Shown: in pieces, positions 51,716-60,362 of the stretch
Layout: the number at the start of each line of letters is the position of its first letter
Position numbering within the stretch: position 1 is the first letter of the stretch
Source of the DNA: CAMLHU01 sp049680185
Lineage (GTDB): Bacteria > Gemmatimonadota > Gemmatimonadetes > Gemmatimonadales > GWC2-71-9
DNA: 64,000 nt
Assembly (NCBI GenBank): GCA_049680185.1
Contig: JBAUHI010000040.1
Location: 21,527 to 85,526 of the forward strand
Direction: 5' to 3'
Program-made: the position numbers and the translations under genes
Notes under the pieces: generated by a model
What the model was told of the DNA's origin: nothing
Seen by the model: only the letters and a program-made list of their open reading frames with translations
The model's database searches: none

Positions 51716-54700
51716 ATGTCGATCCGACGGATCCTTTCGTCTCTGCTGTTCATCCTGGCCGGTGGTGTATCCGCCGCATCGGCGCAGTCCACGCTCGTCA
51801 CCCGATGGGCGGCGACCGTCGACACAGCCCATCCCCTCCCGGAGTATCCGCGGCCGGAGCTCCGCCGTGGGGAGTGGGTCGATCTCAACGGACCCTGGGA
51901 CTATGCCATTCGTCCCGCGGCCGTGTCACGCCCCTCAACGTTCGATGGGCGCATCATCGTGCCGTTCCCGGTCGAATCCCAGCTGTCGGGCGTACGGCGT
52001 CGTGTCGGTCCGCACGACGCGCTCTGGTATCATCGCCAGGTGGATGTGCGGCCGGCGCCGGGAACGCGGTGGCTCCTCCATTTCGGCGCCGTGGACTGGA
52101 GCACGCTGATCTGGGTGAATGGGAAGCTCATCGGCCGCCACCGGGGCGGCTACGACCCGTTCACGTTCGATGTGACCTCGGCGCTCACTGCGGCCGGCCC
52201 GCAAGAGATCGTGCTCAAGGTCGCCGATCCGACCGATTCCGGTGGACAGCCCCGGGGCAAGCAGGTGCTCAAACCCGGCAGCATCTGGTATACCGCCGTG
52301 ACGGGCATCTGGCAGACCGTTTGGCTCGAGTCGGTGCCGGTGGCGCACGTCGATCGGCTCGATCTCGTACCCGACCTCGCTCGGTCCACGGTCATGGTGA
52401 CCGTCCGTGCCACTGGGCCCGTCGGCGCCCGCGCAAAGGTGATGATCTTCGCGGGTGACTCTGTGCTGGCGTCGGCGGCAGTGTCTGCGGGCCGGAGCAC
52501 GTCGCTGCGGATCCGGCGAGTGCACCCCTGGTCGCCGGACGATCCGTATCTCTATCACGTTCGCGCGATCCTCGGTCGGGACACCGTCGTGAGCCAGTTC
52601 GGGATGCGAAGCATCGCCGTCGGTCGGGATGCCGGCGGGACGCTCCGTCTTCTTCTCAACGGGCACCCGCTCTTCGAGTATGGGCTCCTCGACCAGGGAT
52701 GGTGGCCCGACGGCCTCTACACCGCACCCACCGAGGCCGCCCGGCTCAACGATCTGGTGACGATCAAGGCGCTCGGCTTCAACCTCCTCCGGAAACACGT
52801 GAAGGTGGAGCCCGCCCGCTGGTACTACGACTGCGACAGCCTCGGCATCCTCGTCTGGCAGGACATGCCGAGCGCCGACAATCGCACGGCGGCCGAGCGC
52901 GTGGAGTTCCGCGCGGAGCTCGCCCGTATCGTGGACGCGCTGGATGTGCATCCGTCCATCGTGATGTGGGTGCCGTTCAACGAGGGGTGGGGACAATGGG
53001 ACTCGTCCGCGACGCGTGAGGTCACGGCGTGGCTCAAGCGGCGCGATCCCTCGCGCCTCGTCGACGACGCCAGTGGCTGGACCGACGCCGGTGTGGGAGA
53101 TGTCCACGACGTCCATACCTACCCAGGGCCCGACCTCCCGATGCCGGATCCGAAGCGGGCATTGGTGGTGGGAGAGTTCGGCGGCCTCGGCCTGCCACTC
53201 ACCGGGCACACCTGGTATCAGCAGGGGAGCTGGGGATACCGCCGCTTCGGCGACCTCGATTCGCTGGGTGACGCGTATCTCGCGCTGATCGAGCAGGTGC
53301 GTCGGCTCGAAGGCGCGGGGGTGGCGGCGGCCGTCTACACCCAGCTATCCGATGTCGAGAGCGAAGTGAACGGGGTCATGACCTACGATCGCGCGGTGAT
53401 CAAGCTGCCGTCGGAAGCGCCGGCGCTGCATCATCTTCTGATCCATGCGCCGCCCACGTTACGGGTACGCCTTGCGGCGGCGGGAATGTGGCGATCCACG
53501 ACCGCTCGACCCGACTCCGGCTGGACCCACGCCGGTTTTGACGACCGGCGCTGGCCCGTAGGGCGCGCGCCATTCGGTGCTGGCGCCGACATCCCGGTGG
53601 CCACGGCGTGGCATACGCCCGATCTCTGGCTCCGACGCACCTTTGTCGTCCACGACACGACCTGGACAGCACCATATCTTCGGCTGGCGCACGATGACGC
53701 GGCCGATGTGTACCTGAACGGTGCGCTGATCGGGCATTACGATGGCTGGACCTCGGCGTACCGACTCTTCCCACTCGATGCCTCCCGCTGGCCTTTGCGG
53801 ATGGGCTCGAATCTTCTGGCCGTCCACGTGCACCAGGATCGTGGTGGCCAGGTCTTTGACCTGGGGATCGACGACGTGACCGACACCGCCGCATCGCGCG
53901 TGAGCGAGGCGCCGTTCGGGCAGCTGCCCGATGGCAGGGCCGTGACGGCCTTCACGCTCGACAACGGTCGTGGAATGACCGTCCGGGCAATGACCTTCGG
54001 CGCCACGATCCTGTCCATCACCGTACCCGACGCCCACGGCCGCCGAACCGACGTGGCACTCGGCTTTGACTCGCTCCCGCCGTATCTCACCGAGTCGCCG
54101 TACTTCGGCGCTCTCGTCGGTCGCTATGCCAACCGGATCGCCCGGGGGCGATTCTCACTCGATGGCAAGGAGTACCAGCTCGCCATCAACGATCCGCCGA
54201 ATGCGCTCCACGGCGGGATCCGCGGATTCGACAAGGTGCTCTGGGACGCGGTGCCATTTCGCCACGGCGATTCAGTGGGTGTCGCGTTCACGTACGTGAG
54301 CCCCGACGGCGATCAGGGATACCCCGGCGCCCTCACCGTCCATGTGACCTACACACTCGCACCCGACGACCAGCTGACCGTGGAATATGCGGCGACGACC
54401 GACAAGGCCACGGTGCTCAACCTGAGCCAGCACACCTACTTCAACCTGGCCGGCGAGGGGAGCGGCGCCGTCCTGGGCGAAGAGTTGACCCTTGATGCAT
54501 CGCGGTACACACCGATCGACTCCTCCCTCATCCCGACCGGGGCCCTCGCTCCCGTCGAGGGGACGCCTTTCGATTTCCGGACCGCAACGCCCATTGGGGC
54601 CCGGATCGCGGCGGCCGATCCGCAACTGAAGTATGCCGGCGGGTACGACCACAACTTCGTCCTTGATCGTGATGGACCGGGGCTGGTGCGCGCCGCTCGT

Positions 54701-54958
54701 GTGGTCGATCCGGTGAGCGGCCGGACCCTCGAGATCTCCACCGACCAGCCGGGGGTCCAGTTCTACACGGGGAACTTCCTGGATGGCAGCATCCACGGGA
54801 AAGCGGGGCATCGGTACGTCCACCGCGGTGCCTTCGTGCTCGAGACGCAGCACTTCCCCGATTCGCCGAACCATCCCGACTTCCCGACGACTGTGTTGCG
54901 CCCGGGTGAGCGGTTCATGTCTCGGACGGTGTATCGCTTCGGGGTGGTGCGGCCGTAG
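51716..54958 (+). CDS. Secreted GH2-family glycosidase fused to aldose 1-epimerase
   Basis: 1080 aa. The signal peptide ends SAASA before Q. The GH2 part (about 30-590) has sugar-binding, immunoglobulin-like and TIM-barrel domains. The acid/base is E423 in FNEGWGQW and the nucleophile is probably E487 in VVGEFGGLG. A jellyroll-like linker domain (about 600-735, with ADVYLNGALIGHYDGW) follows. The last 330 residues are galactose-mutarotase-like with H832 (ALHGG), H906 (SQHTYFNLAG) and E1043 (LETQHFPDSPNHP). It would release a sugar such as galactose and interconvert its anomers in the periplasm (inference). Frame is continuous with no sign of assembly error. Confidence 0.9.
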   Translation: MSIRRILSSLLFILAGGVSAASAQSTLVTRWAATVDTAHPLPEYPRPELRRGEWVDLNGPWDYAIRPAAVSRPSTFDGRIIVPFPVESQLSGVRRRVGPHDALWYHRQVDVRPAPGTRWLLHFGAVDWSTLIWVNGKLIGRHRGGYDPFTFDVTSALTAAGPQEIVLKVADPTDSGGQPRGKQVLKPGSIWYTAVTGIWQTVWLESVPVAHVDRLDLVPDLARSTVMVTVRATGPVGARAKVMIFAGDSVLASAAVSAGRSTSLRIRRVHPWSPDDPYLYHVRAILGRDTVVSQFGMRSIAVGRDAGGTLRLLLNGHPLFEYGLLDQGWWPDGLYTAPTEAARLNDLVTIKALGFNLLRKHVKVEPARWYYDCDSLGILVWQDMPSADNRTAAERVEFRAELARIVDALDVHPSIVMWVPFNEGWGQWDSSATREVTAWLKRRDPSRLVDDASGWTDAGVGDVHDVHTYPGPDLPMPDPKRALVVGEFGGLGLPLTGHTWYQQGSWGYRRFGDLDSLGDAYLALIEQVRRLEGAGVAAAVYTQLSDVESEVNGVMTYDRAVIKLPSEAPALHHLLIHAPPTLRVRLAAAGMWRSTTARPDSGWTHAGFDDRRWPVGRAPFGAGADIPVATAWHTPDLWLRRTFVVHDTTWTAPYLRLAHDDAADVYLNGALIGHYDGWTSAYRLFPLDASRWPLRMGSNLLAVHVHQDRGGQVFDLGIDDVTDTAASRVSEAPFGQLPDGRAVTAFTLDNGRGMTVRAMTFGATILSITVPDAHGRRTDVALGFDSLPPYLTESPYFGALVGRYANRIARGRFSLDGKEYQLAINDPPNALHGGIRGFDKVLWDAVPFRHGDSVGVAFTYVSPDGDQGYPGALTVHVTYTLAPDDQLTVEYAATTDKATVLNLSQHTYFNLAGEGSGAVLGEELTLDASRYTPIDSSLIPTGALAPVEGTPFDFRTATPIGARIAAADPQLKYAGGYDHNFVLDRDGPGLVRAARVVDPVSGRTLEISTDQPGVQFYTGNFLDGSIHGKAGHRYVHRGAFVLETQHFPDSPNHPDFPTTVLRPGERFMSRTVYRFGVVRP

Positions 54959-54984
54959 GGTCAGCCCGAGATCGATCGCCCCGG

Positions 54985-55392
54985 TCACTCCTCTCCTCCC
55001 TCCGTCGACCGCCGGAAGCGTTCCAGCTCCCGGCGGTCCTTCTTGGTGGGTCGCCCCTTCTCGACCGGGAACGGAGGTGGTGCCGCGGCCAGCTGTGCCG
55101 CCAGATGCTCCCGCGCCGCCCGTCCCGCCGCGTCCTCCTCATACAACGTCACTGCCACCGCGGCGGGGCCGCGCCGCTCCGAGAGTCCGCGCACGGTCAA
55201 CCTGAACTCGTACGGGCCCTGCCGGATCCGCACATCGTCGCCGAGCGCCAGGAGCTTGGCCCGCTTGGCGCGATCGCCGTGGACCTGGACCTTGCCGCCG
55301 TCGATGGCCTCCGCCGCCAGCGCCCGGGTCTTGTAGAACCGCGCCGCCCAGAGCCACTTGTCGAGCCGCACGCGTTCAGGGGTATCGGGCAT
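54985..55392 (-). CDS. S4-domain RNA-binding protein (Hsp15-like)
   Basis: 135 aa. The S4 domain fills residues 7-70 (VRLDKWLWAARFYKTRALA, GGKVQVHGDRAKRAKLL), matching Hsp15/HslR, which binds stalled 50S subunits carrying nascent chains (family knowledge). The C-terminus is basic (KGRPTKKDRRELERFRR), as in the family. ATG 55392 is preferred over an upstream in-frame start because S4 homology begins six residues later and the upstream part falls in the repeat array. Confidence 0.9.
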   Translation of the reverse strand: MPDTPERVRLDKWLWAARFYKTRALAAEAIDGGKVQVHGDRAKRAKLLALGDDVRIRQGPYEFRLTVRGLSERRGPAAVAVTLYEEDAAGRAAREHLAAQLAAAPPPFPVEKGRPTKKDRRELERFRRSTEGGEE

Positions 55393-55414
55393 CAGGTTCT
55401 CGCTGGCTGGTAGA

Positions 55415-55748
55415 GAACACGGAGAACTGCTCACCACCCTTCGCTACGCTCAGGGCAGGCTCCGGCACGGAGAGAGCGGAGAACGACTTACCACGGAGGC
55501 ACGGAGTACACGGAGAACCGCTTGATATTGCGGTCGCGCAGTCACGCTCCGTGAGCAGGAGCGGAGCTTGAATGGAATCCCACACAACACCCCTCCGTGA
55601 AACTCCGTGCACTCCGTGGTGGATCGTGCTCCGTGCTCTCCGTGGCCTTGAAGCCCCGATCAGGTTCACGGAGTCCAATGGCACGGCCACACGACCATGC
55701 ACTTCTCCGTGCCCTCCGTGTCTCCGTGGTGAGCTGTTCTCCGTGAAC
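55415..55748. repeat. Inverted array of CCACGGAG/CTCCGTGG units
   Basis: The left part carries units such as CCACGGAGGCACGGAG and ACACGGAGAAC; the right part carries ACTCCGTGCACTCCGTGG and TTCTCCGTGAAC. The outer arms (55415-55434 and 55729-55748) match in 17 of 20 bases as reverse complements. Non-coding on both strands, between the Hsp15 and GluQRS genes. Confidence 0.7.
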
Positions 55749-55765
55749 TCCGTTCCATTCACCGG

Positions 55766-56653
55766 TCATCTGAACAAGCCGGGGAGCTCGGCGGCGGTCA
55801 GGTCCCGCGGCGCTGGAAGCAGGCCGCCCAGATACGCCGCCTCTCCCAGGACGGATCCCGGGCTCCGCCCCTCCGCCCGCAGATCCCGGATCCCCTTGGC
55901 GAATTCCCGCTTGCTCAATTTTCGCCCGTCGGCACCGGTCACCAGTGGATGATGATAGTAGGCAGGCGGCGTGTCCCGGCCCAGCAGACGCGCAAGCCGG
56001 ATCTGTCGCCCGGTCGAGCTCAGGAGATCCTGCCCCCGGATGACGAGGTCGATCCCCTGTTCGATATCGTCCACGGTGACGGCGAATTGATACGTCCAGT
56101 TGCCGGCCGAGTCCCGCGCCACCAGGTCGCCGCATTGGCTCGCCGGATCCTGTCGCTGCGGCCCGAGCGCCAGATCCTGGAACGATTCGGTGCCCGGATC
56201 CATCCGGACCCGCAGCCGGCGGCTCGGCCCGTCCTCCAACGCCCGCTCACGACAGGTGCCGGGGTAACAGAGCTCGTGGCCCGGTCCCCCATCGGCCGGA
56301 CCTCGATCGATGCGACGGCAGGCGCAGACATACACCGACCCGCGCCGCGTCAGCGCATCGAGCGCATCCCCGTACCGCTCGCCGTTATCACTCTGCCGGA
56401 ACCGGCTCCGCCCGCCCCGGAACTCGGCCGTGGTCCCGGCGTCCGGTACCAGACCCAGCCAGTCGAGGTCATCCAGGATCGAGGCCTCGAACTCGGACTT
56501 GAACCGGCTCCGATCGTGATCCTCAAGGCGGAGCGCGATGCTGCCCCCACGGGCGTGACCGATCCCCCAGACATACACCGCACTCACGATGTGCCCCAAG
56601 TGAAGATGCCCCGAGACGCTCGGCGCAAAGCGGGTCCGGGGCGTCCGGTGCAT
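55766..56653 (-). CDS. gluQ: Glutamyl-Q tRNA(Asp) synthetase
   Basis: 295 aa. A truncated glutamyl-tRNA synthetase catalytic core without the anticodon-binding domain, the GluQRS architecture. The HIGH box is HLHLGH and the KMSKS box is KLSKRE. A zinc site is suggested by CAC, then Y/C residues in CYPGTC. It adds glutamate to queuosine on tRNA-Asp (family knowledge). The start at 56653 is the closest ATG before the conserved RTRFAPSVSG; ATG 56680 or 56695 would add 9 or 14 residues. Confidence 0.9.
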   Translation of the reverse strand: MHRTPRTRFAPSVSGHLHLGHIVSAVYVWGIGHARGGSIALRLEDHDRSRFKSEFEASILDDLDWLGLVPDAGTTAEFRGGRSRFRQSDNGERYGDALDALTRRGSVYVCACRRIDRGPADGGPGHELCYPGTCRERALEDGPSRRLRVRMDPGTESFQDLALGPQRQDPASQCGDLVARDSAGNWTYQFAVTVDDIEQGIDLVIRGQDLLSSTGRQIRLARLLGRDTPPAYYHHPLVTGADGRKLSKREFAKGIRDLRAEGRSPGSVLGEAAYLGGLLPAPRDLTAAELPGLFR

Positions 56654-56862
56654 CGCTGAAGTCGGCTCGAAGGAACCCATCGGCGGGCGAGGCATCGCCC
56701 GATTCTATCACTTCAGTCGGGGGGCAACAATGGCTCAGACTGGCCGAGACCACGGAGAACCACTCACCTCAGTTCTGCGATCGTTTCCCGTGGGGTGGCC
56801 GCAGGCCAACCCGTACGAATGTGTTCTCATCACCGTGGCGGGTGGGGGAACTGCAACAGCAG

Positions 56863-56993
56863 ACCACGGAGGCACGGAGGGACATTCAGGCACGGAGAAC
56901 AGCACTTGTTGTGGTCTTGCGAGCGAACTCCGCGTGCGAGAGCACACCACCTGCCGTTCTCCGTGTCTCGCGTTTCCTCCGTGCCTCCGTGGT
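56863..56993. repeat. Large hairpin made of CCACGGAG units
   Basis: Arms of 38 nt (56863-56900 and 56956-56993) have perfectly complementary ends: ACCACGGAGGCACGGAGG (18 bp) and CACGGAGAAC (10 bp), with a diverged 10-nt middle and a 55-nt loop. Same unit as the array at 55.4 kb. The region 56700-57110 holds no credible gene. Confidence 0.75.
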
Positions 56994-57115
56994 AGATCGT
57001 TCTCCGTGCCCTCGGCTCCTTCCGCCATCAAACGTACCGACATGAAACGTTCAGCGCTCCGCAGCGGCATATGGCTGACTTGGCTGAGCATATGTTGCTA
57101 ATTGTAAGCGGGTAC

Positions 57116-57144
57116 TTGCACCTACCTGACCCTTTGGTTATTTA
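57116..57144 (+). promoter_or_regulatory. Promoter of the efflux operon, probably leaderless
   Basis: TTGCAC (57116-57121), 17-bp spacer, TATTTA (57139-57144). The TetR ATG is only 7 bp beyond the -10, so transcription should start at or next to the ATG. TGACC (57127-57131) and GGTCA (57148-57152) form a 5-bp inverted repeat around the -10, a possible TetR operator. Confidence 0.55.
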
Positions 57145-57151
57145 GACGGTC

Positions 57152-57742
57152 ATGGATCTCCGCCAACGACTGCTCGATGCCGCTGCCAAGCTCTACGCCG
57201 AGGTGGGGTATCGTGGTGCCACGACCCGTCGCATCGCGCAGGAGGCGGGGGTCAACGAGCTCACCTTGTTCCGTCACTTCGGTTCCAAGGCGGAGTTGCT
57301 GCACACCGCCATCGGTTCGTGTCAGGCTGATGCTGGTGACTTTGCGCTGCCGGCGGAGCCGGGCGATCCAGCGGTGGAGCTGCGAGAGTGGGCGGGCCGC
57401 CGGGTGGCCGAGATCCGGCACCATGGTGCGCTGATCCGGACCGCGCTCGGCGAGGTCGAGGAACATCCCGACCTGCTTCGACCGTCGGAGCACCCGATGA
57501 CGGTCTCCGGGGTCCAACTCGAGGCGTATCTGGGGCAGCTGCAGCGCTCTGGTGCGGCTGGCGCGCCGTTCGACCCTCGCGCGGCGGCAATGATGTTCCT
57601 GTCGGTGCTCTTCGTGGATGCGATCGTGCGGGACGTGATGCCCGGCCTCTTCGGCGGGGATCCGGCGCACGACCTGGATGAACACGTCCGGACCTTCCTG
57701 CGCGGCATCGGCGTGGAGCTCCGGGCCATGGCAAAGGGATGA
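57152..57742 (+). CDS. TetR-family regulator of the efflux operon
   Basis: 196 aa. The N-terminal helix-turn-helix reads LLDAAAKLYAEVGYRGATTRR followed by IAQEAGVNELTLFRHFGSK (about residues 6-45), typical TetR. The C-terminal ligand domain is not assignable. It is the first gene of a four-gene efflux unit and overlaps tolC as ATGA, so it is expected to repress its own operon and be released by a substrate (inference). ATG 57152 lies at the predicted transcription start. Confidence 0.93.
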   Translation: MDLRQRLLDAAAKLYAEVGYRGATTRRIAQEAGVNELTLFRHFGSKAELLHTAIGSCQADAGDFALPAEPGDPAVELREWAGRRVAEIRHHGALIRTALGEVEEHPDLLRPSEHPMTVSGVQLEAYLGQLQRSGAAGAPFDPRAAAMMFLSVLFVDAIVRDVMPGLFGGDPAHDLDEHVRTFLRGIGVELRAMAKG

Positions 57743-59199
57743 AGATGCAGCAGTGGCCAGCAGTGATCGGCGTCGTGTCGCTCGTCCTCTCCGTGCCCGT
57801 CGCGGCGCAGGTGCCGGTGCGCCGGCTCTCGCTCGACACCGCGGTGGCGCTGTCGGAACGATCCAACGAGGCGATCGGCATTGCGCGCGCCGGGGTGGAT
57901 CGCGCCGGTGCCGAGCTCACGCGGACCGGCAGCGTGTTCCTGCCCCAGCTCACCGGCGTCGCGAGCTACACCCGCACCCTCAAGACCCAGTTCTCGGCCC
58001 TGAGCGGCGGGTCCGACTCCAGCGCATCGACCAGCTGCAACAAGTTCGTGCCCAATTCGGGACTGCCCATCGACCAGCGGGTGGACTCGCTCGAAGCGGC
58101 GGTGCAGTGCCAGAGCGGCGCCAATCCGTTCTCGGCGTTCAAGGACCTGCCGTTCGGGCGCCCCAACGAATACGACCTCGGACTTCAGGGGAGCTGGGTG
58201 CTCTTCAACGGCCTCCAGAACGTCGGCGATCGGGCCGCGGCGGCCGCGGGTCAGCGTTCGGCGACGACGGAGCTCACTGCCCAGCAAGCGCAGAACATCG
58301 TGACGACGGCGCAGGCGTACTTCGACGCGCTGCTGTCGGATCGATTGTACGTGATCGCCGACTCGGCGCTGGAGCAGGCGGAGCGCACGTTACGGGAGAC
58401 CACGCTCGCCGCCCAGGTGGGGAGCAAGGCCGAGTTCGACCTGCTGAGGGCCCAGGTGGCGCGGGACAACCAGGTCCCCGTGCTCATCCAGCGCCGGGCG
58501 GCGCGGGAGCTCGCCTATCTGCGGCTCAAGCAATTGCTGAACGTGCCGTCGACCGATTCGCTCGAGCTCACCTCGCCGCTCGAGGGACCGACGTCCACGC
58601 TTCCGACACAGGTGTCGCGCTTCTCAAGCGACACCGCGCTCGATGAACGCGCCCCGGTGATCGAGGCCGCCGCCGCCGTGGACCAGATGACGGCGCGCCG
58701 GCGATCGGCCCGCGGGACCATGTGGCCATCGCTCACACTGAGCAGCACCTACACCAAGCTCGCGTACCCGAACTCGGGGTTGCCCGACCTCAACAGCTTC
58801 GTCACCAACTGGAATGTCGTGCTCGGTGCGTCGGTGCCGCTCTTCACCGGTGGTCGGCTCGGCGCCCAACGGCGCACCGCAGAGGCCAATCTTGAGCAGG
58901 CCCAACTCCAGCTGCAGCAGACCCGCAAGGCCGCCGCCCTCGATGCCCGCACGGCGGAGACCCAGCTGGCGGCGGCGGAAGCGGCGTGGACCGCAGGACA
59001 GGGGACCGTAGAGCAGGCGTCGAAGGCCTACACGATAGCCGAGGTGCGCTACCGCGAAGGGATCTCGACCGAGACCGAGCTGGGTGATGCACGGCTCCAA
59101 CTGCAGCAGGCGCAGGCGACCCGCGCCCAGGCGGCGCGCGACCTCCAGCTCGCTCGGATCAAGATGGCGGTCCTGGGCGACCTACCCCTCGGACAGTGA
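57739..59199 (+). CDS. TolC-family outer-membrane efflux protein
   Basis: 486 aa. The signal peptide ends PVAA before Q. Two OEP repeats (about 30-250 and 290-480) have the long, alanine- and glutamine-rich helices of TolC, for example LEQAQLQLQQTRKAAALDAR and VRYREGISTETELGDARLQL. It would form the trimeric channel of the tripartite pump. ATG 57739 overlaps the TetR stop and its own stop overlaps the adaptor GTG (GTGA). An unusual loop with two Cys (about 95-130) is present in the first half. Confidence 0.93.
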   Translation: MKMQQWPAVIGVVSLVLSVPVAAQVPVRRLSLDTAVALSERSNEAIGIARAGVDRAGAELTRTGSVFLPQLTGVASYTRTLKTQFSALSGGSDSSASTSCNKFVPNSGLPIDQRVDSLEAAVQCQSGANPFSAFKDLPFGRPNEYDLGLQGSWVLFNGLQNVGDRAAAAAGQRSATTELTAQQAQNIVTTAQAYFDALLSDRLYVIADSALEQAERTLRETTLAAQVGSKAEFDLLRAQVARDNQVPVLIQRRAARELAYLRLKQLLNVPSTDSLELTSPLEGPTSTLPTQVSRFSSDTALDERAPVIEAAAAVDQMTARRRSARGTMWPSLTLSSTYTKLAYPNSGLPDLNSFVTNWNVVLGASVPLFTGGRLGAQRRTAEANLEQAQLQLQQTRKAAALDARTAETQLAAAEAAWTAGQGTVEQASKAYTIAEVRYREGISTETELGDARLQLQQAQATRAQAARDLQLARIKMAVLGDLPLGQ

Positions 59200-60362
59200 C
59201 GGACGGACGATCAATGAAGGCGGACCAGAAGCTCATGCACAGGATCACGGCAGGACGCATCGCGTTGATGACGATCACGATGGCGCTGTTGGCGGCCGGC
59301 TGTCACAAGGCGGCCCCCGGCGCCGCGGCCACCGCACTCGACCCGGTGACCATCGGACCTGAGAACGTGGTCGTGATCGTTCGCGATACGCTTCGCAGCG
59401 GACCGACCGTATCGGGTACCCTCGCGGCTGAGCAGGAAGCAGCCCTGCGGGCGGAGGTCGGCGGACGGATCGTGCGGGTGCTCGCCGATCCGGGACAGCC
59501 GGTCGACAAGGGCCAGCTCCTGATCCAGCTCGATGACGCGTCCATCCGGGATGCCTGGCTCTCGGCGCGCAGCGGCGTCACGGCGGCCAAGGCCACCGAC
59601 GACCAAGCCCATCGCGATGTGGCACGGGACCAGCGCCTCGCCGACGCCGGGGCCATCGCCGCCCGCGACCTCGAAGCATCCCAGCGGGCGTCACTCGCCG
59701 CCGACGCCGCACTCGCTGACGCCCAGGCACGCCTGGCCAATGCCCAGCTGCAGCTGGACCGCACCGAGATCCGTGCGCCGTTCCGCGGGCTCGTCAGCGA
59801 GCGTCCGGTCAACGCCGGAGATGTGGTGCAGATCGGCACGCCGCTCGTGAGCGTCGTCGATCCGGTCGGGATGCGCCTCGAAGCGCAGGTCCCGGTGGAT
59901 CAGCTCACGGCGATCCATCTCGGTACGCCCGTCGACTTCTCGGTGAACGGCCTGGGTGATCGCCAATTCATCGGCCGGATCGACCGGATCAATCCGTCGG
60001 TCGACCCCGCCACGCGTCAGGTCCGCATCCGGGTGAGCATCCCCAACTCGGGACACGCGCTGGTGTCGGGCCTCTACGCACAGGGTCGGGTCAGCACCGT
60101 CGTCAGGATCGGTGTCTCTGCGCCGGTCGCGGCGGTGGACTTGACCGGAGCCGCGCCGGTGGTGCGCCGCCTGCACGACGGCAAGGTCGAGATCATCGAG
60201 GTGCGGCTCGGCGTGCGCGATGACCTTGCCGGTCGGGTGGAGCTCCTCGGGCCCATCGCGGCCGGCGACACGCTTCTCCTCGGGAGCGCACAGGCGCTGA
60301 GCGCAGGCACGCCGGTCCAGGTGATGCTCCCCGACGCCGGCGCCCGCCGGCAGGCGCCCTGA
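59196..60362 (+). CDS. RND efflux periplasmic adaptor (membrane fusion lipoprotein)
   Basis: 388 aa. Lipobox ALLAAGC near residue 36. Order: beta-barrel start, lipoyl half VGGRIVRVLADPGQPVDKGQ, alpha-hairpin (about 115-180), second lipoyl half TEIRAPFRGLVSERPVNAGD, then barrel and membrane-proximal domains. This is the AcrA/MexA fold linking TolC to the RND pump. GTG 59196 fits the GTGA overlap; ATG 59214 and ATG 59235 are alternatives that give a more normal lipoprotein leader length. Confidence 0.93.
   Translation: MTDGRSMKADQKLMHRITAGRIALMTITMALLAAGCHKAAPGAAATALDPVTIGPENVVVIVRDTLRSGPTVSGTLAAEQEAALRAEVGGRIVRVLADPGQPVDKGQLLIQLDDASIRDAWLSARSGVTAAKATDDQAHRDVARDQRLADAGAIAARDLEASQRASLAADAALADAQARLANAQLQLDRTEIRAPFRGLVSERPVNAGDVVQIGTPLVSVVDPVGMRLEAQVPVDQLTAIHLGTPVDFSVNGLGDRQFIGRIDRINPSVDPATRQVRIRVSIPNSGHALVSGLYAQGRVSTVVRIGVSAPVAAVDLTGAAPVVRRLHDGKVEIIEVRLGVRDDLAGRVELLGPIAAGDTLLLGSAQALSAGTPVQVMLPDAGARRQAP

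Noticed and set aside
55415..56993. Insertion sequence or composite transposon around gluQ
   Set aside because: No transposase, no target duplication seen, and the repeats are internally degenerate. Kept only as a question in the findings.
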